Part shown: in pieces, positions 1 through 8,804 of the stretch
Position numbering within the stretch: the stretch's first letter is position 1
Layout: every line of letters starts with the position of its first letter
From: Tychonema sp. LEGE 07203
Lineage (GTDB): Bacteria; Cyanobacteriota; Cyanobacteriia; Cyanobacteriales; Microcoleaceae
Direction: 5' to 3'
Length of the DNA: 64,000 nt
Assembly (NCBI RefSeq): GCF_015207285.1
Contig: NZ_JADEXD010000005.1
Span: 16,364-80,363 of the forward strand
Position numbers and translations under genes: made by a program
The notes under the pieces: model-generated
Databases searched by the model: none
Told to the model about the DNA's origin: nothing
The model's input: the letters and a program-made list of their open reading frames with translations, nothing else

Positions 1-220
1 AAATCACGCAATTAAAAACTTGAGCTGCTTCACCCGCATCGATGTAAGTGTAGCGGATTTTTCGCAATTGCGGGCATTCGTAACACCAACTGCGGATTGT
101 AGCTGGGGTTTTGCCGCGCTCGCTGACATTGACTTCCAACCCGGAGGGAATCGGGCGACTTTGCAAATCAAACCTTTGAAACAGCTCTTGCTCTAGGTAT
201 TCCCGAAAAGGCTGGTACAT
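1..220 (-). CDS. pebB: Ferredoxin-dependent bilin reductase, N-terminal part (probably PebB)
   Basis: Partial gene running off the left edge; about 73 N-terminal residues are visible. The protein begins MYQPFREYLEQELFQRF and continues with SWCYECPQLRKIRYTYIDAG, which matches my memory of the N-terminus of HY2-family bilin reductases. These enzymes reduce biliverdin-derived bilins with electrons from ferredoxin to make phycobilisome chromophores. The ATG at 220 is supported by an in-frame TAA nine bases upstream. PebB (dihydrobiliverdin to phycoerythrobilin) is my best guess, but PebA or another family member is possible because the catalytic Asp region lies outside the window. If PebB is right, the organism can make phycoerythrobilin. 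Confidence 0.6.
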   Translation of the reverse strand, partial: MYQPFREYLEQELFQRFDLQSRPIPSGLEVNVSERGKTPATIRSWCYECPQLRKIRYTYIDAGEAAQVFNCVI

Positions 221-558
221 AGCGAATTAACTCGGATGGCAAAACTAAGAGCGATCGTAAAGGATGCCGATCGCCCCCGTCTCGTTTATTAGAAACAAAG
301 TAACAATCCGTAACATTAAGGCGGTGCGGCTGGGGCTGCCCGTTCCGTGCGGGGTAAGTTCCGCCGGCTGCAACGCCCGTCAGGAGAATGAGTTCAACTT
401 TTCAGCTTCCTCAAAAAGTCTGCCAGCAAAATCTTGATTCTGAGAAATTGCTCGAATTGTGTCGCTGTTGTGGCGATCGATCGTAACTTCAAAATTTTCA
501 AGTATCGTGGGAAAATTAAATAGTTAAATTGTATTAAAACTGCACGGGGGTATTTCTA
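221..558. other. Divergent intergenic region
   Basis: 338 bp between the divergent bilin reductase and protease genes, so it should hold both promoters. I see no convincing -35/-10 pair, riboswitch or repeat. A GGGGG run at 546-550 sits about eight bases before the protease ATG and may act as its ribosome binding site. Confidence 0.4.
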
Positions 559-2886
559 ATGACACAACCGATCGCGCTTTCGGCAAATACCTTACAGAAC
601 TATCAAGGAATTGGAGTTCCCGAAGCAAGCCTCCCGCTGATTCTGCAGCGCGGAGGCGACGAATTGCTGCTGTCAAAAGCCGACGATCGCTTTACAATTC
701 GCCCCTCACCGACAGCATCAATATCGAGCGATTGGGCGGCGCAAATCCCAGCAAAACTCAACCGCCGCATCGCCCAAAGCAATCTTGAAGAATATCTGGT
801 TGCACCCTCTAACCTAGATGCAGCAATGCAAGCAGCCCGCGCCAGCGATAGTGTAGCTTTTGCCAGCCATGTCTATTGTCCCGCCAACAATCCGAGTACA
901 TTCTTTTATTTAACCGATCGAATTACCATTCAATTTGGCGAACAAGTAAACGAAACATCGCGAAGCGCGATCGCCAGTTTTGCCGCCTTAAAAATAGTCC
1001 GAGAAATAGCAGGAATTCCCAACACCTTTCTCTGCGAAGTCACCAAACAAGCAACAGAAAACCCGGTCAAAATTGCCAACCGCCTGACAAGATATCCAGA
1101 AGTTCTGATTGCCGAGCCCAACATTTTAGTAGAGACTCAGCAATTCTACACGCCGCGCGATCCGCTGTATCCCAAACAGTGGTATCTCAATAACCAAGGC
1201 GGCAGCGAACTTGTCGGCGGCGCTCAAATTTATGCAGAAGCCGCTTGGGATATAACTCGCGGCGCGCGATCGATCGTAATTGCCGTCGCTGACGATTCAG
1301 TTGACTTGACACACCCAGATTTTCAAGGCCAAGGCAAAATCGTCTCGCCCATCGATTTCAAAGACGGCGACACTTCCCCGATGCCAGTCGCCGAATCCGA
1401 CAACCACGGCACGAGTTGCGCCGGTGTCGCCGCTGCCGAAGAAAACGGCAAAGGCATTGTCGGCGTTGCCCCCGGATGCGCCCTGATGCCCATCCGTACT
1501 AGCGGTTTTCTCGACGACGATTCTGTCGAAAAAATATTCAATTGGGCAGTGGAAAAAGGCGCGGCCGTCATTTCTTGCAGTTGGGGGCCGGGGGCAGTTT
1601 ACTATCCGCTTTCCCTGCGGCAAAGTGCCGTCATCACCAAAGCCGCCACCCAAGGGCGGGGCGGCAGAGGCTGCGTGATTCTGTTCGCTGCGGGCAATGC
1701 CAACCGCCCAGTTAACGGCGCGGTTGACGAGAAAGGCTGGCCGAATAACATTTTGGGCGATCGAACTAAATGGCTGGCAGGATTTGCCGTTCACCCGGAT
1801 GTGATTGCCGTTGCTGCTTCCACTTCCCTGAACAAAAAAGCAGCCTACAGCAACTGGGGCAGCAGCATCTCGGTGTGCGCCCCCAGCAACAACGCGCCGC
1901 CGGGAACTTGGCTGCCAGAAACCGGATTTATTGCGACTGCGCCGGAGGTGACGCAGTATTTGCCCGGTTTGGGGGTGTTTGCTGCCGATCGAGTCGGCCC
2001 TGTCGGCTACGACGCGGGGGACTATACTAATACTTTTGGCGGCACTTCTAGCGCCACTCCAGTAGTCGCTGGAGTTGCAGCTTTGGTGCTTTCGGTCAAC
2101 CCCCGTTTGACGGCGCGGGAAGTGCGGGGAATTATCGAACAAACTGCTGACAAAATTGTTGATTCCGAACCCGATCCGCAGTTGGGAAATCGGATGGGAA
2201 ATTACGATCCTAACAGCCGCCGCAGCGATTGGTTTGGTTACGGGAAAGTGAATGCTTTGAAAGCTGTCGAAGCTGCGGTGAGAAAGGGCGGCGGCAATCC
2301 GAATATCGGCGGTGCGAGGTTTAGCGATATTTCAGGACATTGGGCGCAGAAGTTTATTGAGGCTTTGGCTGCGGCTAATATAATTAGCGGTTTTCCTGAC
2401 GGTTCTTTTAAACCTGATGACAGTTTAAATCGCGCTCAATATGCGGCGCTGTTGGTGAGTGCGTTTAGTCCGATTCCGAGGCGGTTGGCTACAAATTTTA
2501 TTGATGTTTCTGCTAGTTTTTGGGCCAGAAGCGCGATCGAACGGGCGAATCGGGGGGGGTTTTTGTCGGGGTTTCCGGGGTTGAAGTTCGGCCCGAATCA
2601 GAATTTGACTAAGACTGAGGCGATTGTCTCTTTGGTTAACGGTTTGGAACTTAAGGGCTCGAATCTAGATGTTTTGAATGTTTACACCGATCGATCGCAG
2701 ATTCCTAATTTTGGTTTGAGTGCAATCGCCGCTGCAACTGCTTTGAAGATTGTAGTCAATTATCCGGCGCGCGATCGGCTTTCGCCGCGGCGGGACATTA
2801 CCCGCGCTGAGATTTCGGCTTTGATTTACCAGACTTTGGTGGCAATTAATCGGGCTAGGGCGATCGATTCTCCTTACATTGTGTAG
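559..2886 (+). CDS. Subtilisin-like (S8) serine protease with three C-terminal SLH domains
   Basis: 775-residue peptidase of the subtilase family. The catalytic triad is visible: Asp245 in AVADDSVDLTHPDF, His283 in DNHGTSCAG and Ser497 in GGTSSATP, with the oxyanion Asn380 in AAGNAN. About 190 N-terminal residues before the mature-like start probably act as a propeptide. After the protease domain come three SLH-like repeats at roughly 588-633, 654-698 and 715-765; the first reads FSDISGHWAQKFIEALAAAN. SLH domains bind the cell wall or, in cyanobacteria, occur in porins and envelope proteins. I see no hydrophobic signal peptide at the N-terminus (MTQPIALSANTLQNYQGIG), which is odd for an envelope protein. 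The gene stands alone and is followed two bases after its stop by a repeat element starting TAAGC. Confidence 0.93.
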   Translation: MTQPIALSANTLQNYQGIGVPEASLPLILQRGGDELLLSKADDRFTIRPSPTASISSDWAAQIPAKLNRRIAQSNLEEYLVAPSNLDAAMQAARASDSVAFASHVYCPANNPSTFFYLTDRITIQFGEQVNETSRSAIASFAALKIVREIAGIPNTFLCEVTKQATENPVKIANRLTRYPEVLIAEPNILVETQQFYTPRDPLYPKQWYLNNQGGSELVGGAQIYAEAAWDITRGARSIVIAVADDSVDLTHPDFQGQGKIVSPIDFKDGDTSPMPVAESDNHGTSCAGVAAAEENGKGIVGVAPGCALMPIRTSGFLDDDSVEKIFNWAVEKGAAVISCSWGPGAVYYPLSLRQSAVITKAATQGRGGRGCVILFAAGNANRPVNGAVDEKGWPNNILGDRTKWLAGFAVHPDVIAVAASTSLNKKAAYSNWGSSISVCAPSNNAPPGTWLPETGFIATAPEVTQYLPGLGVFAADRVGPVGYDAGDYTNTFGGTSSATPVVAGVAALVLSVNPRLTAREVRGIIEQTADKIVDSEPDPQLGNRMGNYDPNSRRSDWFGYGKVNALKAVEAAVRKGGGNPNIGGARFSDISGHWAQKFIEALAAANIISGFPDGSFKPDDSLNRAQYAALLVSAFSPIPRRLATNFIDVSASFWARSAIERANRGGFLSGFPGLKFGPNQNLTKTEAIVSLVNGLELKGSNLDVLNVYTDRSQIPNFGLSAIAAATALKIVVNYPARDRLSPRRDITRAEISALIYQTLVAINRARAIDSPYIV

Positions 2887-2887
2887 C

Positions 2888-3110
2888 TAAGCTTTTGTGC
2901 ATTTAAACTTAACTTTGGGGCGGCAGGACAACCAACCAACCACAAAAATCTAACATGACTTACGCCAATTTTCTAAAATTACTCGTTACCAGGAAGAGCC
3001 TGGAAATGCTTCTGGGGCTCCGAGGAGCCTCCTTTTATCTGGCAACTTACAGGAAAGAAGACTGTAGGAGGTGTTTGAGTTATTAAGTTTTCGATCCTTA
3101 ACATCAAGTT
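2888..3110. repeat. Composite repeat: TAAGC end plus D-type segment
   Basis: The left end (2888-2908, TAAGCTTTTGTGCATTTAAAC) resembles the terminal repeat of the TAAGCTG element family. From about 2977 to 3105 lies a segment containing CTCGTTACCAGGAAGAGCCT and ending near TTTTCGATCC. The same segment occurs inverted at 13333-13457. No coding signal is seen. Confidence 0.7.
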
Positions 3111-3143
3111 AAATTTAGACTTGCAGTCGGTTTTAACTGATAT

Positions 3144-3253
3144 AAGAGCACCTGTGGCAAAAACCGGGTTTCTGACCGCCAATTTAGCATCAAAACCTAT
3201 ATCTCTAGTTCAGAAACCCGGTTTTTAAGAGCTTCCATACGAATGGTGCTCTT
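3144..3253. repeat. Interspersed hairpin element A, copy 1
   Basis: About 110 bp. Ends AAGAGCACC and GGTGCTCTT are perfect inverted repeats, and an inner pair of 16 bp (AAAAACCGGGTTTCTG and its complement) is also perfect. Other copies lie at 30956-31064 and 50578-50683. Confidence 0.85.
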
Positions 3254-3272
3254 CTGTCCGTTCCATAAAGAA

Positions 3273-3397
3273 TAGACCTCTTGCAAAATTCCTTTTAATC
3301 AAATTTTGGGACGGGCAAGAGAGCCCATCCCACAAGAAAAAAGATTTTTGTGGGATGGGCTCTCTTGCCCGTCCTAACTATTTTTGCAAGAAGTCTA
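3273..3397. repeat. MITE-like element B, copy 1, with 27-bp perfect hairpin
   Basis: 125 bp bounded by TAGACCTCTTGCAAAA and its near-complement TTTTTGCAAGAAGTCTA. Inside, 3309-3335 and 3348-3374 form a 27-bp perfect inverted repeat around a 12-base loop. It lies between two convergent genes and could serve as a bidirectional terminator. Further copies at 33273-33397 and 50768-50844. Both ends begin or finish with TA, consistent with TA target duplication. Confidence 0.85.
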
Positions 3398-3517
3398 ATG
3401 AGTTTTCTTGTGGAACAGGCCTTCCCAGCCTGTTCGTTTAATTTTCTCAACAGCAGTTGATAGTGTAGGTTGAGCCGTTGGAACAAAACCCAACCTACAG
3501 AATCCAGACATCCGCAA

Positions 3518-5611
3518 CTACTTCGCCGCAGGTAAAGACAACTGAGGAGCAGTTTTAGGATAGCTTCCATTCTCAGGAATCGCAGGGGGTTCCTGGGAAA
3601 GCAAAAACTCGCGAATCAATCTAGCAACTGCTCTTTGAGCTAAACCGCCTGCGACTTTCTGACCCATATTCTGCACTTCTGGTTTCAGCAACAACTGCGG
3701 CAGTAACTGCAATACTTTCATGCCGTCAAAACCGGGGGTTGATTGCAAAATTCCCCAAATGCGTTTGATGTGATCTAAGTTTTTTTGGTCGGTTGTTGAA
3801 ACTACTGGTTTAGTTGCCGTTACTCCAAACCATTCGCCGACTACTGCTTTGGCGTTAGCAAAGGCATTGCTGGAAATTATATCGAGATTTTTGACTAATT
3901 CGGTGACGATGCGATCGCGAATAAAATCTCCCCTTTCGGAAAATAAATATTCTAATGCTTGATTCAAGATTTTGCTGACATCGTAATCGTCGCTCTCGCG
4001 GGCATTGTTGAGCAAATTTTCTAAGCGGTTCCAGCGGAATTCGCCATTCTTGAAAAGCAAATCTTTCAGAGAGGCCCTCAATTCCGGTGCGGGATCGCTC
4101 AACAATCGTTTTGCTACGTAGGGATAAGCTTTGCTGAGCACTTTGAATTCGGGGTCAACGTTGATGGCGATGCCTTCTAGGGTGACGAGCGATCGAATAA
4201 TCAAAGCGTAGTAAGCTGGAACTCGGAACGGATATTCGTACATCACTGCCGAAAGTTCGTCAGTAATGCTTTTGAAATTGAGTTCGGCAACGCTAGCGCC
4301 CAAAGCATTGTTAAATACGCCCGCCAAAGCTGGAATAATTGGCGTTAAATCGGTATCCGGCGTTAAAAACTCCAACTTCACGTAATCTTTTGCTAAACCT
4401 TCAAAGTCGCGGTTGACTAAATGCACGACAGCTTCCAACAAGCCGTATCGCTGATAAGGTTTAACTTCGCTCATCATTCCAAAATCGAGATAAGCCAACT
4501 GACCGTCAGGAGTTGCTAATAGGTTGCCGGGATGCGGGTCTGCGTGAAAGAAACCGTGTTCTAAAAGTTGTCTGAGAGAGCACTGCACTCCTACTTCAAT
4601 TAAGTAAGGAGCGTCAATTCCTTGAGCTTTGACGGCTTCTAAATTAGTGAGTTTGATGCCGGTGATCCACTCCATTGTTAAGACGCGGCGGCGGGTATAT
4701 TGCCAGTAGATGCTGGGAACGTAAATGTCTTTGATGTGGCCGTAGAGTTGGGCAAAGCGTTCGGCGTTTTGTCCTTCGTGGGTGTAGTCCATTTCTTCGT
4801 AAATGCGCTCGCCCAACTCGTCCATAATTCCTGCTAAATCGCTGCGAATTATTTTGAAGTTGTTTTGCGCCCAAACTGCAACGCGCCGCAAGATATAAAT
4901 ATCTAAGCCGATGTTTTCGGCTAAACCCGGCCGCTGCACTTTGATGGCGACGGTTTCCCCGGTTTTGAGTTTGCCTTTGTAGACTTGTCCGAGAGAGGCT
5001 GCTGCGATCGGATCTGCGGTGATTTCGGCGTAAATTTCATTGGGATGCGCGCCCAATTCTTCTTCTATAAATTGATATGCTACTTCGTTGGGAAACGGTG
5101 GCAATTGGTCTTGCAGGGTTGTTAGTTCTTCTAAATATGTCGGCGGCACTAAGTCGGGGCGAGTCGAGAGTGCTTGTCCTATTTTGATGAAAGCTGGGCC
5201 GAGTTGGCTGAGAATTTCCCGCAGGCGCACGGCGCGGCGCTTTTCGTTGGCTGCGGTGCGACCTCTTTTTTTGTCCCACCACAAACTGAAGGCAAAGCTA
5301 AAAAATGTCCAAACAACGCTCAACAGCCGTCCCCAAACTTGCAGGGGGCGGTTGCGGTACTCGGCTGCGATCGCCGCCGGATCGTAGCGCACAGCTTCTC
5401 CGGCCAACTCGTAAGCTATATCTTTGGCTGATTTGAGCGGTTCGGGAGTAACCGCCGGTGTCTCTAGTTCTACTGGTACTGCTTGCAGCGGAACTGTTTC
5501 TAACTCTTGGAGATTGCCGATTGCAGCGTGAGTCCCTGAATTTGAGTAACTTAGCGGGGAGGCTGGCGATACTGTTTTGACATCCATAAACTCAGACCTA
5601 GTGTGAAGCAT
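3518..5611 (-). CDS. UbiB/ABC1 (ADCK-type) atypical kinase 1
   Basis: 697-residue member of the ABC1/UbiB protein-kinase-like family, linked in bacteria and plastids to quinone and prenyl-lipid metabolism. Key motifs are intact: the KxGQ motif (FIKIGQALSTRPDL, about 141-154), the Ala-rich nucleotide loop AAASLGQ (203-209), the ATP lysine in VAIKVQRPG (Lys224), the EEMDY segment (about 272-276), the catalytic HGFFHADPHPGNLL (352-365) and the metal-binding YLDFG (374-378). The first 60 residues are Pro/Val-rich and poorly conserved in character. The first ATG (5611) is used; a second at 5587 is equally possible. A paralogue sits at 24198-25877. Exact substrate unknown. Confidence 0.93.
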   Translation of the reverse strand: MLHTRSEFMDVKTVSPASPLSYSNSGTHAAIGNLQELETVPLQAVPVELETPAVTPEPLKSAKDIAYELAGEAVRYDPAAIAAEYRNRPLQVWGRLLSVVWTFFSFAFSLWWDKKRGRTAANEKRRAVRLREILSQLGPAFIKIGQALSTRPDLVPPTYLEELTTLQDQLPPFPNEVAYQFIEEELGAHPNEIYAEITADPIAAASLGQVYKGKLKTGETVAIKVQRPGLAENIGLDIYILRRVAVWAQNNFKIIRSDLAGIMDELGERIYEEMDYTHEGQNAERFAQLYGHIKDIYVPSIYWQYTRRRVLTMEWITGIKLTNLEAVKAQGIDAPYLIEVGVQCSLRQLLEHGFFHADPHPGNLLATPDGQLAYLDFGMMSEVKPYQRYGLLEAVVHLVNRDFEGLAKDYVKLEFLTPDTDLTPIIPALAGVFNNALGASVAELNFKSITDELSAVMYEYPFRVPAYYALIIRSLVTLEGIAINVDPEFKVLSKAYPYVAKRLLSDPAPELRASLKDLLFKNGEFRWNRLENLLNNARESDDYDVSKILNQALEYLFSERGDFIRDRIVTELVKNLDIISSNAFANAKAVVGEWFGVTATKPVVSTTDQKNLDHIKRIWGILQSTPGFDGMKVLQLLPQLLLKPEVQNMGQKVAGGLAQRAVARLIREFLLSQEPPAIPENGSYPKTAPQLSLPAAK

Positions 5612-5669
5612 TGTAAACTAATTGTAACAATTTGTCGCCTTCTCACCACTGCTTTTAGATAGAGAAAAC

Positions 5670-5905
5670 CGAATTCATTGGTCGTTGGTCCAACGTCATT
5701 AGTCCAACGTCATTAGTCATTGGTCATTAGTCATTGGTCATTAGTCCAAGACTTATGCGCTATGACCCAAGAAACCGGGTTTTTTAGTGGATCTAGGGTC
5801 GTAATGCGTCTTTTCGAGAAAAACCCGGTTTCTGACCGCCCCCTCTCCCATTCTCCCAATCTCCCCCTCTCCAAATCTCCCCCTCTCCCAATCTCCCAAT
5901 CTCCC
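5670..5905. repeat. Heptamer array, CCGGGTTT palindromes and CTCCCAAT repeats
   Basis: 5681-5752 holds imperfect 7-bp repeats of the CATTAGT/CATTGGT type. 5768-5840 holds an inverted pair around GAAACCGGGTTTTT and AAAAACCCGGTTTC. 5840-5905 is a pyrimidine-rich CTCTCCCAATCTCCC tract. This fills the gap upstream of UbiB kinase 1. Confidence 0.75.
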
Positions 5906-5910
5906 CCTCT

Positions 5911-6333
5911 TTACTCCCCGCCGGTTCTCAGCAGCCGATCGCGAATGGCTGAAAGTTGCGCTTTTGTGCTGACGGGCGATCGAGGTTGGGGCATTTCGGT
6001 ATCGGGCCAGTTCGGTAAGTCGCTACAGGGACACGACTCCGGCGGCATGGCATTTGTGGCGAACACTACGGGCATGGCGCAGCGGGCGCAGGGACTGACT
6101 TCCCATGCTGGTGTCAGCAGTTGGGCAATGGTTTCGTTTGTACCTTCGAGGTAGCAGTCTCCGCTGTCGGGGGAGACGATTTTTTGCCAGCACTGTTCAA
6201 ATTCGTTGCTGTAGCGATCGCCCGCAATTACCGATTTGGGCAGCAGCGCTTCGGAACCGTTGCGAATTAATACTTTTTTGCCTAGCTGAAACCAGTAAGC
6301 AATATATTTTCTTACTTCACTATCTGATGCCAT
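5911..6333 (-). CDS. Conserved-looking cytosolic protein of unknown function with Cys motifs
   Basis: 140 residues. I do not recognise a named family with certainty. The N-terminal half (MASDSEVRKYIAYWFQLGK) has a helical, DNA- or protein-binding look and carries the charged stretch around KVLIRNGSEALLPKS. The middle has four cysteines in two pairs, SPCARCAMP and ESCPCSDL, which could bind a metal. No signal peptide or membrane segment. The last residues (AIRDRLLRTGGE) are encoded at the edge of a CTC-rich repeat tract. The ATG at 6333 gives a complete reading frame with normal cyanobacterial codon usage; function cannot be assigned. Confidence 0.7.
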   Translation of the reverse strand: MASDSEVRKYIAYWFQLGKKVLIRNGSEALLPKSVIAGDRYSNEFEQCWQKIVSPDSGDCYLEGTNETIAQLLTPAWEVSPCARCAMPVVFATNAMPPESCPCSDLPNWPDTEMPQPRSPVSTKAQLSAIRDRLLRTGGE

Positions 6334-6707
6334 AAGTTGTAGTCTATCCTGCGACTAATTGATAATTATAGGTTGGCAAATTGAATTTTGTACTCTTTCT
6401 CAAGAGACATTTTATCTTTTACATTTTTTCAAATGGAGAGCATCTGGGGCTTTGTAAAAAGCTTTTTTTTGATGCTGTACCCGATCGCCAGCTATTGAAG
6501 AGTTCGCAGTCTACGAGTTCGATCGCCCATTCAGCCTTCAAATGTTGGCTGTTTCGCGTATCTAATTGTTGTGCGGGTTGGTGGATCGAGTATGTTCAAA
6601 GCCGTAATTCGTGCAGTTGAGTTTTCGATCTCAGTTAAGATTATAGCTAAAAATTAGCTATAATTTCCCACAGGCAAACAGGATTTTTTGGTTTCTCGAT
6701 CGGGTTG
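6334..6707. other. Intergenic region without recognised gene
   Basis: 374 bp between two minus-strand genes. A short open frame on the plus strand (6381-6620) has no recognisable product, lacks a clear ribosome binding site and I treat it as chance. Nothing else is evident. Confidence 0.4.
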
Positions 6708-7280
6708 TTAATTGTTTGCTGGCGGCAGCGGCGTACCCAAGGCGCTCAGATCCAAGGCGTAACCTCCGGTGACGAGATAAACAGCATCGGCGATCGCCCC
6801 GATGCGGCGGACGAGAGTGCCGAGGCGATCGCGAAACAGCCGCCCCGCCGGATAAGCAGGCACAACGCCCCATCCGGTTTCTTCTCCTACTAAAATTATA
6901 TCGGCTGCGGTTGACTTCAAAGCGCCCAGCAAATCTCCCTGGGCGGTAGTCCAAACCTGCGCTTCTTGTTCCAAAAGATTCGCCGTCCAAGTTCCCACCG
7001 AATCAATTAACAAGCAATCCGACGCTGAAGCCGATCGCACAACTGCCGGTAATTCGATCGGCACTTCGAGAGTTTCCCAATCAACTAGACGGCGATTTCG
7101 GTGCTGTTCGAGGCGGCGCATCCACTCCAAATCTGTTTCGTCAACCAGGCCTGTAGCCACATAGATTACTTGTTTTCCCGAACCTGCAGCTCGACTTTCG
7201 GCCCATTCACTTTTGCCGCTTCGGGCCGGCCCAGTTACTAAAATTAATTGTCTCAATGCTGTTGGTTCTGAGTCAGTCAT
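6708..7280 (-). CDS. cobU: Bifunctional adenosylcobinamide kinase / adenosylcobinamide-phosphate guanylyltransferase (CobU)
   Basis: 190 residues, the usual CobU/CobP length. It phosphorylates adenosylcobinamide and then transfers GMP from GTP, a late step in cobalamin nucleotide-loop assembly. The P-loop GPARSGKS spans residues 17-24. His60 in RRLEQHRNRR fits the guanylylated histidine, and WETLE follows as expected. VGEETGWGVVPAYPAGRLFRD is cut here to its core motif GWGVVPAYP, a further family signature near residue 135. No other cobalamin genes are adjacent, and I see no cobalamin riboswitch upstream, where a short-repeat tract begins at once. Confidence 0.93.
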   Translation of the reverse strand: MTDSEPTALRQLILVTGPARSGKSEWAESRAAGSGKQVIYVATGLVDETDLEWMRRLEQHRNRRLVDWETLEVPIELPAVVRSASASDCLLIDSVGTWTANLLEQEAQVWTTAQGDLLGALKSTAADIILVGEETGWGVVPAYPAGRLFRDRLGTLVRRIGAIADAVYLVTGGYALDLSALGTPLPPANN

Positions 7281-7430
7281 TTGTTATTTGTTGTTTGTTA
7301 TTTGTTGTTTGTTATTTGTTATTTGTTATTTGTTGTTTTTGATTGGTTATTCGTCATTAGTCATTGGTCATTAGTCATTTTAGCCGAAGAGCGACTTGTC
7401 CGCTGGCGTAGCCGAAGCAAGTCGAAGGCT
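7272..7430. repeat. Short tandem repeats (TTTGTTA type) and hairpin upstream of cobU
   Basis: 7272-7345 is a run of 7-bp units alternating TTTGTTA and TTTGTTG, followed by CATTAGT/CATTGGT units to about 7380. 7392-7424 carries an inverted repeat CGACTTG/CAAGTCG. The remaining gap to 7731 shows nothing recognisable; it must contain the promoters of cobU and the glycosyltransferase. Confidence 0.75.
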
Positions 7431-7731
7431 AATCATCGATCGCATCATTAGGTAAGCAAAAAAAAGCTAGTATTTGGTAGGGGTGAGTTTAGCTGAATAT
7501 CACTCCTATACAAGCCTGTATATCGATGCAAAATCGGCTATCCCGATCGGCGTGTTTATTTGTAACCAGCTATTTACAAAGGATCAAACATAATTAGCAA
7601 TTACGCATTACCAATTACCCCTTATGATTTAAACTGCCAACGGTTAAATGCTTTTTAAGCGATAATAGCATTGATGAGACAAGATCGGAATCAGTCGATC
7701 GATAACCCCAATATTTCCAAAGCTGTTATTT

Positions 7732-8703
7732 ATGCCAGATCGTCCTCAGATATCAGCAATAATTTGCACCCACAATCGCGCGGCCTATTTAGCAGGGGCG
7801 ATCGACAGCTTGCTGGTACAGGATTTTCCCGATAATTTTGAAGTAGTAGTAGTGGATAACGCTTCTAGCGATTATGCCAGTCCCGAAAGCTCCACTTCGC
7901 GCACCCGCGAGGTAGTAGAAGCCCGACTGGGCGATCGGCGGCTCAAGTACGTCTGGGAACCCGAAATCGGTCTGTCAATCGCCCGGAACACCGGCGCAAA
8001 GCAAGCTGGCAGCGAAATATTAGCTTATCTCGACGACGACGCTGTTGCCGATCCAAATTGGCTCGGGGAACTCCACAGCGCTTATCAAAGCAATCAAAAA
8101 CTAGCCGTAGCCGGCGGCAAAGTTAACTTGCTGTGGCCTTGCGGAATCAGCCCGCCCGCATGGCTGTCACCAGGATTGGCCCAAAACTTGGGAGAATACG
8201 ATTTAGGCGATACTTGCCAGTACGTGACTGCTGCCGGTTTGACTCCCAGGGGTGTAAACTACTCGATCCGGCGCGCTTTTCTCGAACAAATTGGCGGCTT
8301 CGATGTCAAACTCGGTAGAGTCGGCAAAAAGTTGCTGTCAAACGAAGAATTGCGCGCCACAGAATTAGCATTAGAGTTAGGTTGGCAAGTGGTTTATCTG
8401 CCGTCTGCCCTAGTGCTGCACAATGTCGCCCCAGAACGGCTTAACAAAGCTTGGTTTCTAGAGCGCGGGTGGTGGCAAGGCCTCAGCGAGTGTTATCGGG
8501 AACAATTGTCCGATCGAGCCGGTATTGCTCAGCTTGGGCGGGGGGGTGAAAGAATATTGAGGGGTGTCTGGAAGTCTTTTAAATACATTAGAGATCCGGC
8601 GCTGCGCTTTGAAAATTTCGTTTTTGCCTGGGGTCAAATCGGTTATTTGAGTGCAGCCCTCCGCGGCATGATTTTTCTACCGAAATCGACCAGCAGGCAT
8701 TAG
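7732..8703 (+). CDS. Family 2 glycosyltransferase
   Basis: 323-residue GT-A fold glycosyltransferase. The N-terminus PQISAIICTHNRAAYLAGAI is the classic GT2 nucleotide-sugar entry strand, followed by EVVVVDNASSD, and the metal-binding acidic cluster is YLDDDA with Asp101-103. GISPPAWLSPGLAQ and GVNYSIRRAFLEQIGGFD mark the acceptor region of this subgroup, and a basic C-terminal part follows. No transmembrane anchor is clear. It probably adds a sugar to an exopolysaccharide or cell-surface glycan. The next gene, 101 bp downstream on the same strand, is another GT2, so the two may be cotranscribed. Donor and acceptor cannot be told from sequence. Confidence 0.9.
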   Translation: MPDRPQISAIICTHNRAAYLAGAIDSLLVQDFPDNFEVVVVDNASSDYASPESSTSRTREVVEARLGDRRLKYVWEPEIGLSIARNTGAKQAGSEILAYLDDDAVADPNWLGELHSAYQSNQKLAVAGGKVNLLWPCGISPPAWLSPGLAQNLGEYDLGDTCQYVTAAGLTPRGVNYSIRRAFLEQIGGFDVKLGRVGKKLLSNEELRATELALELGWQVVYLPSALVLHNVAPERLNKAWFLERGWWQGLSECYREQLSDRAGIAQLGRGGERILRGVWKSFKYIRDPALRFENFVFAWGQIGYLSAALRGMIFLPKSTSRH

Positions 8704-8804
8704 GCTATAAGCAATATCCCTCACCGATCGAGTCGTCGGCGCTACCAGGCCGATCGCACTTCATCCACAACAACTCGACCGCATTCAGGTTTAACCACTC
8801 GATT

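Noticed and set aside
5720..6154. 144-codon plus-strand frame across the repeat tract and the unknown 140-residue gene
   Set aside because: Its first part is translated repeat sequence (PLSHSPNLPLSKSPPLP) and the second is antisense to a better frame.
7281..7400. Possible cobalamin riboswitch before cobU
   Set aside because: The leader is a heptamer repeat run and lacks the B12-box GCCACTG.
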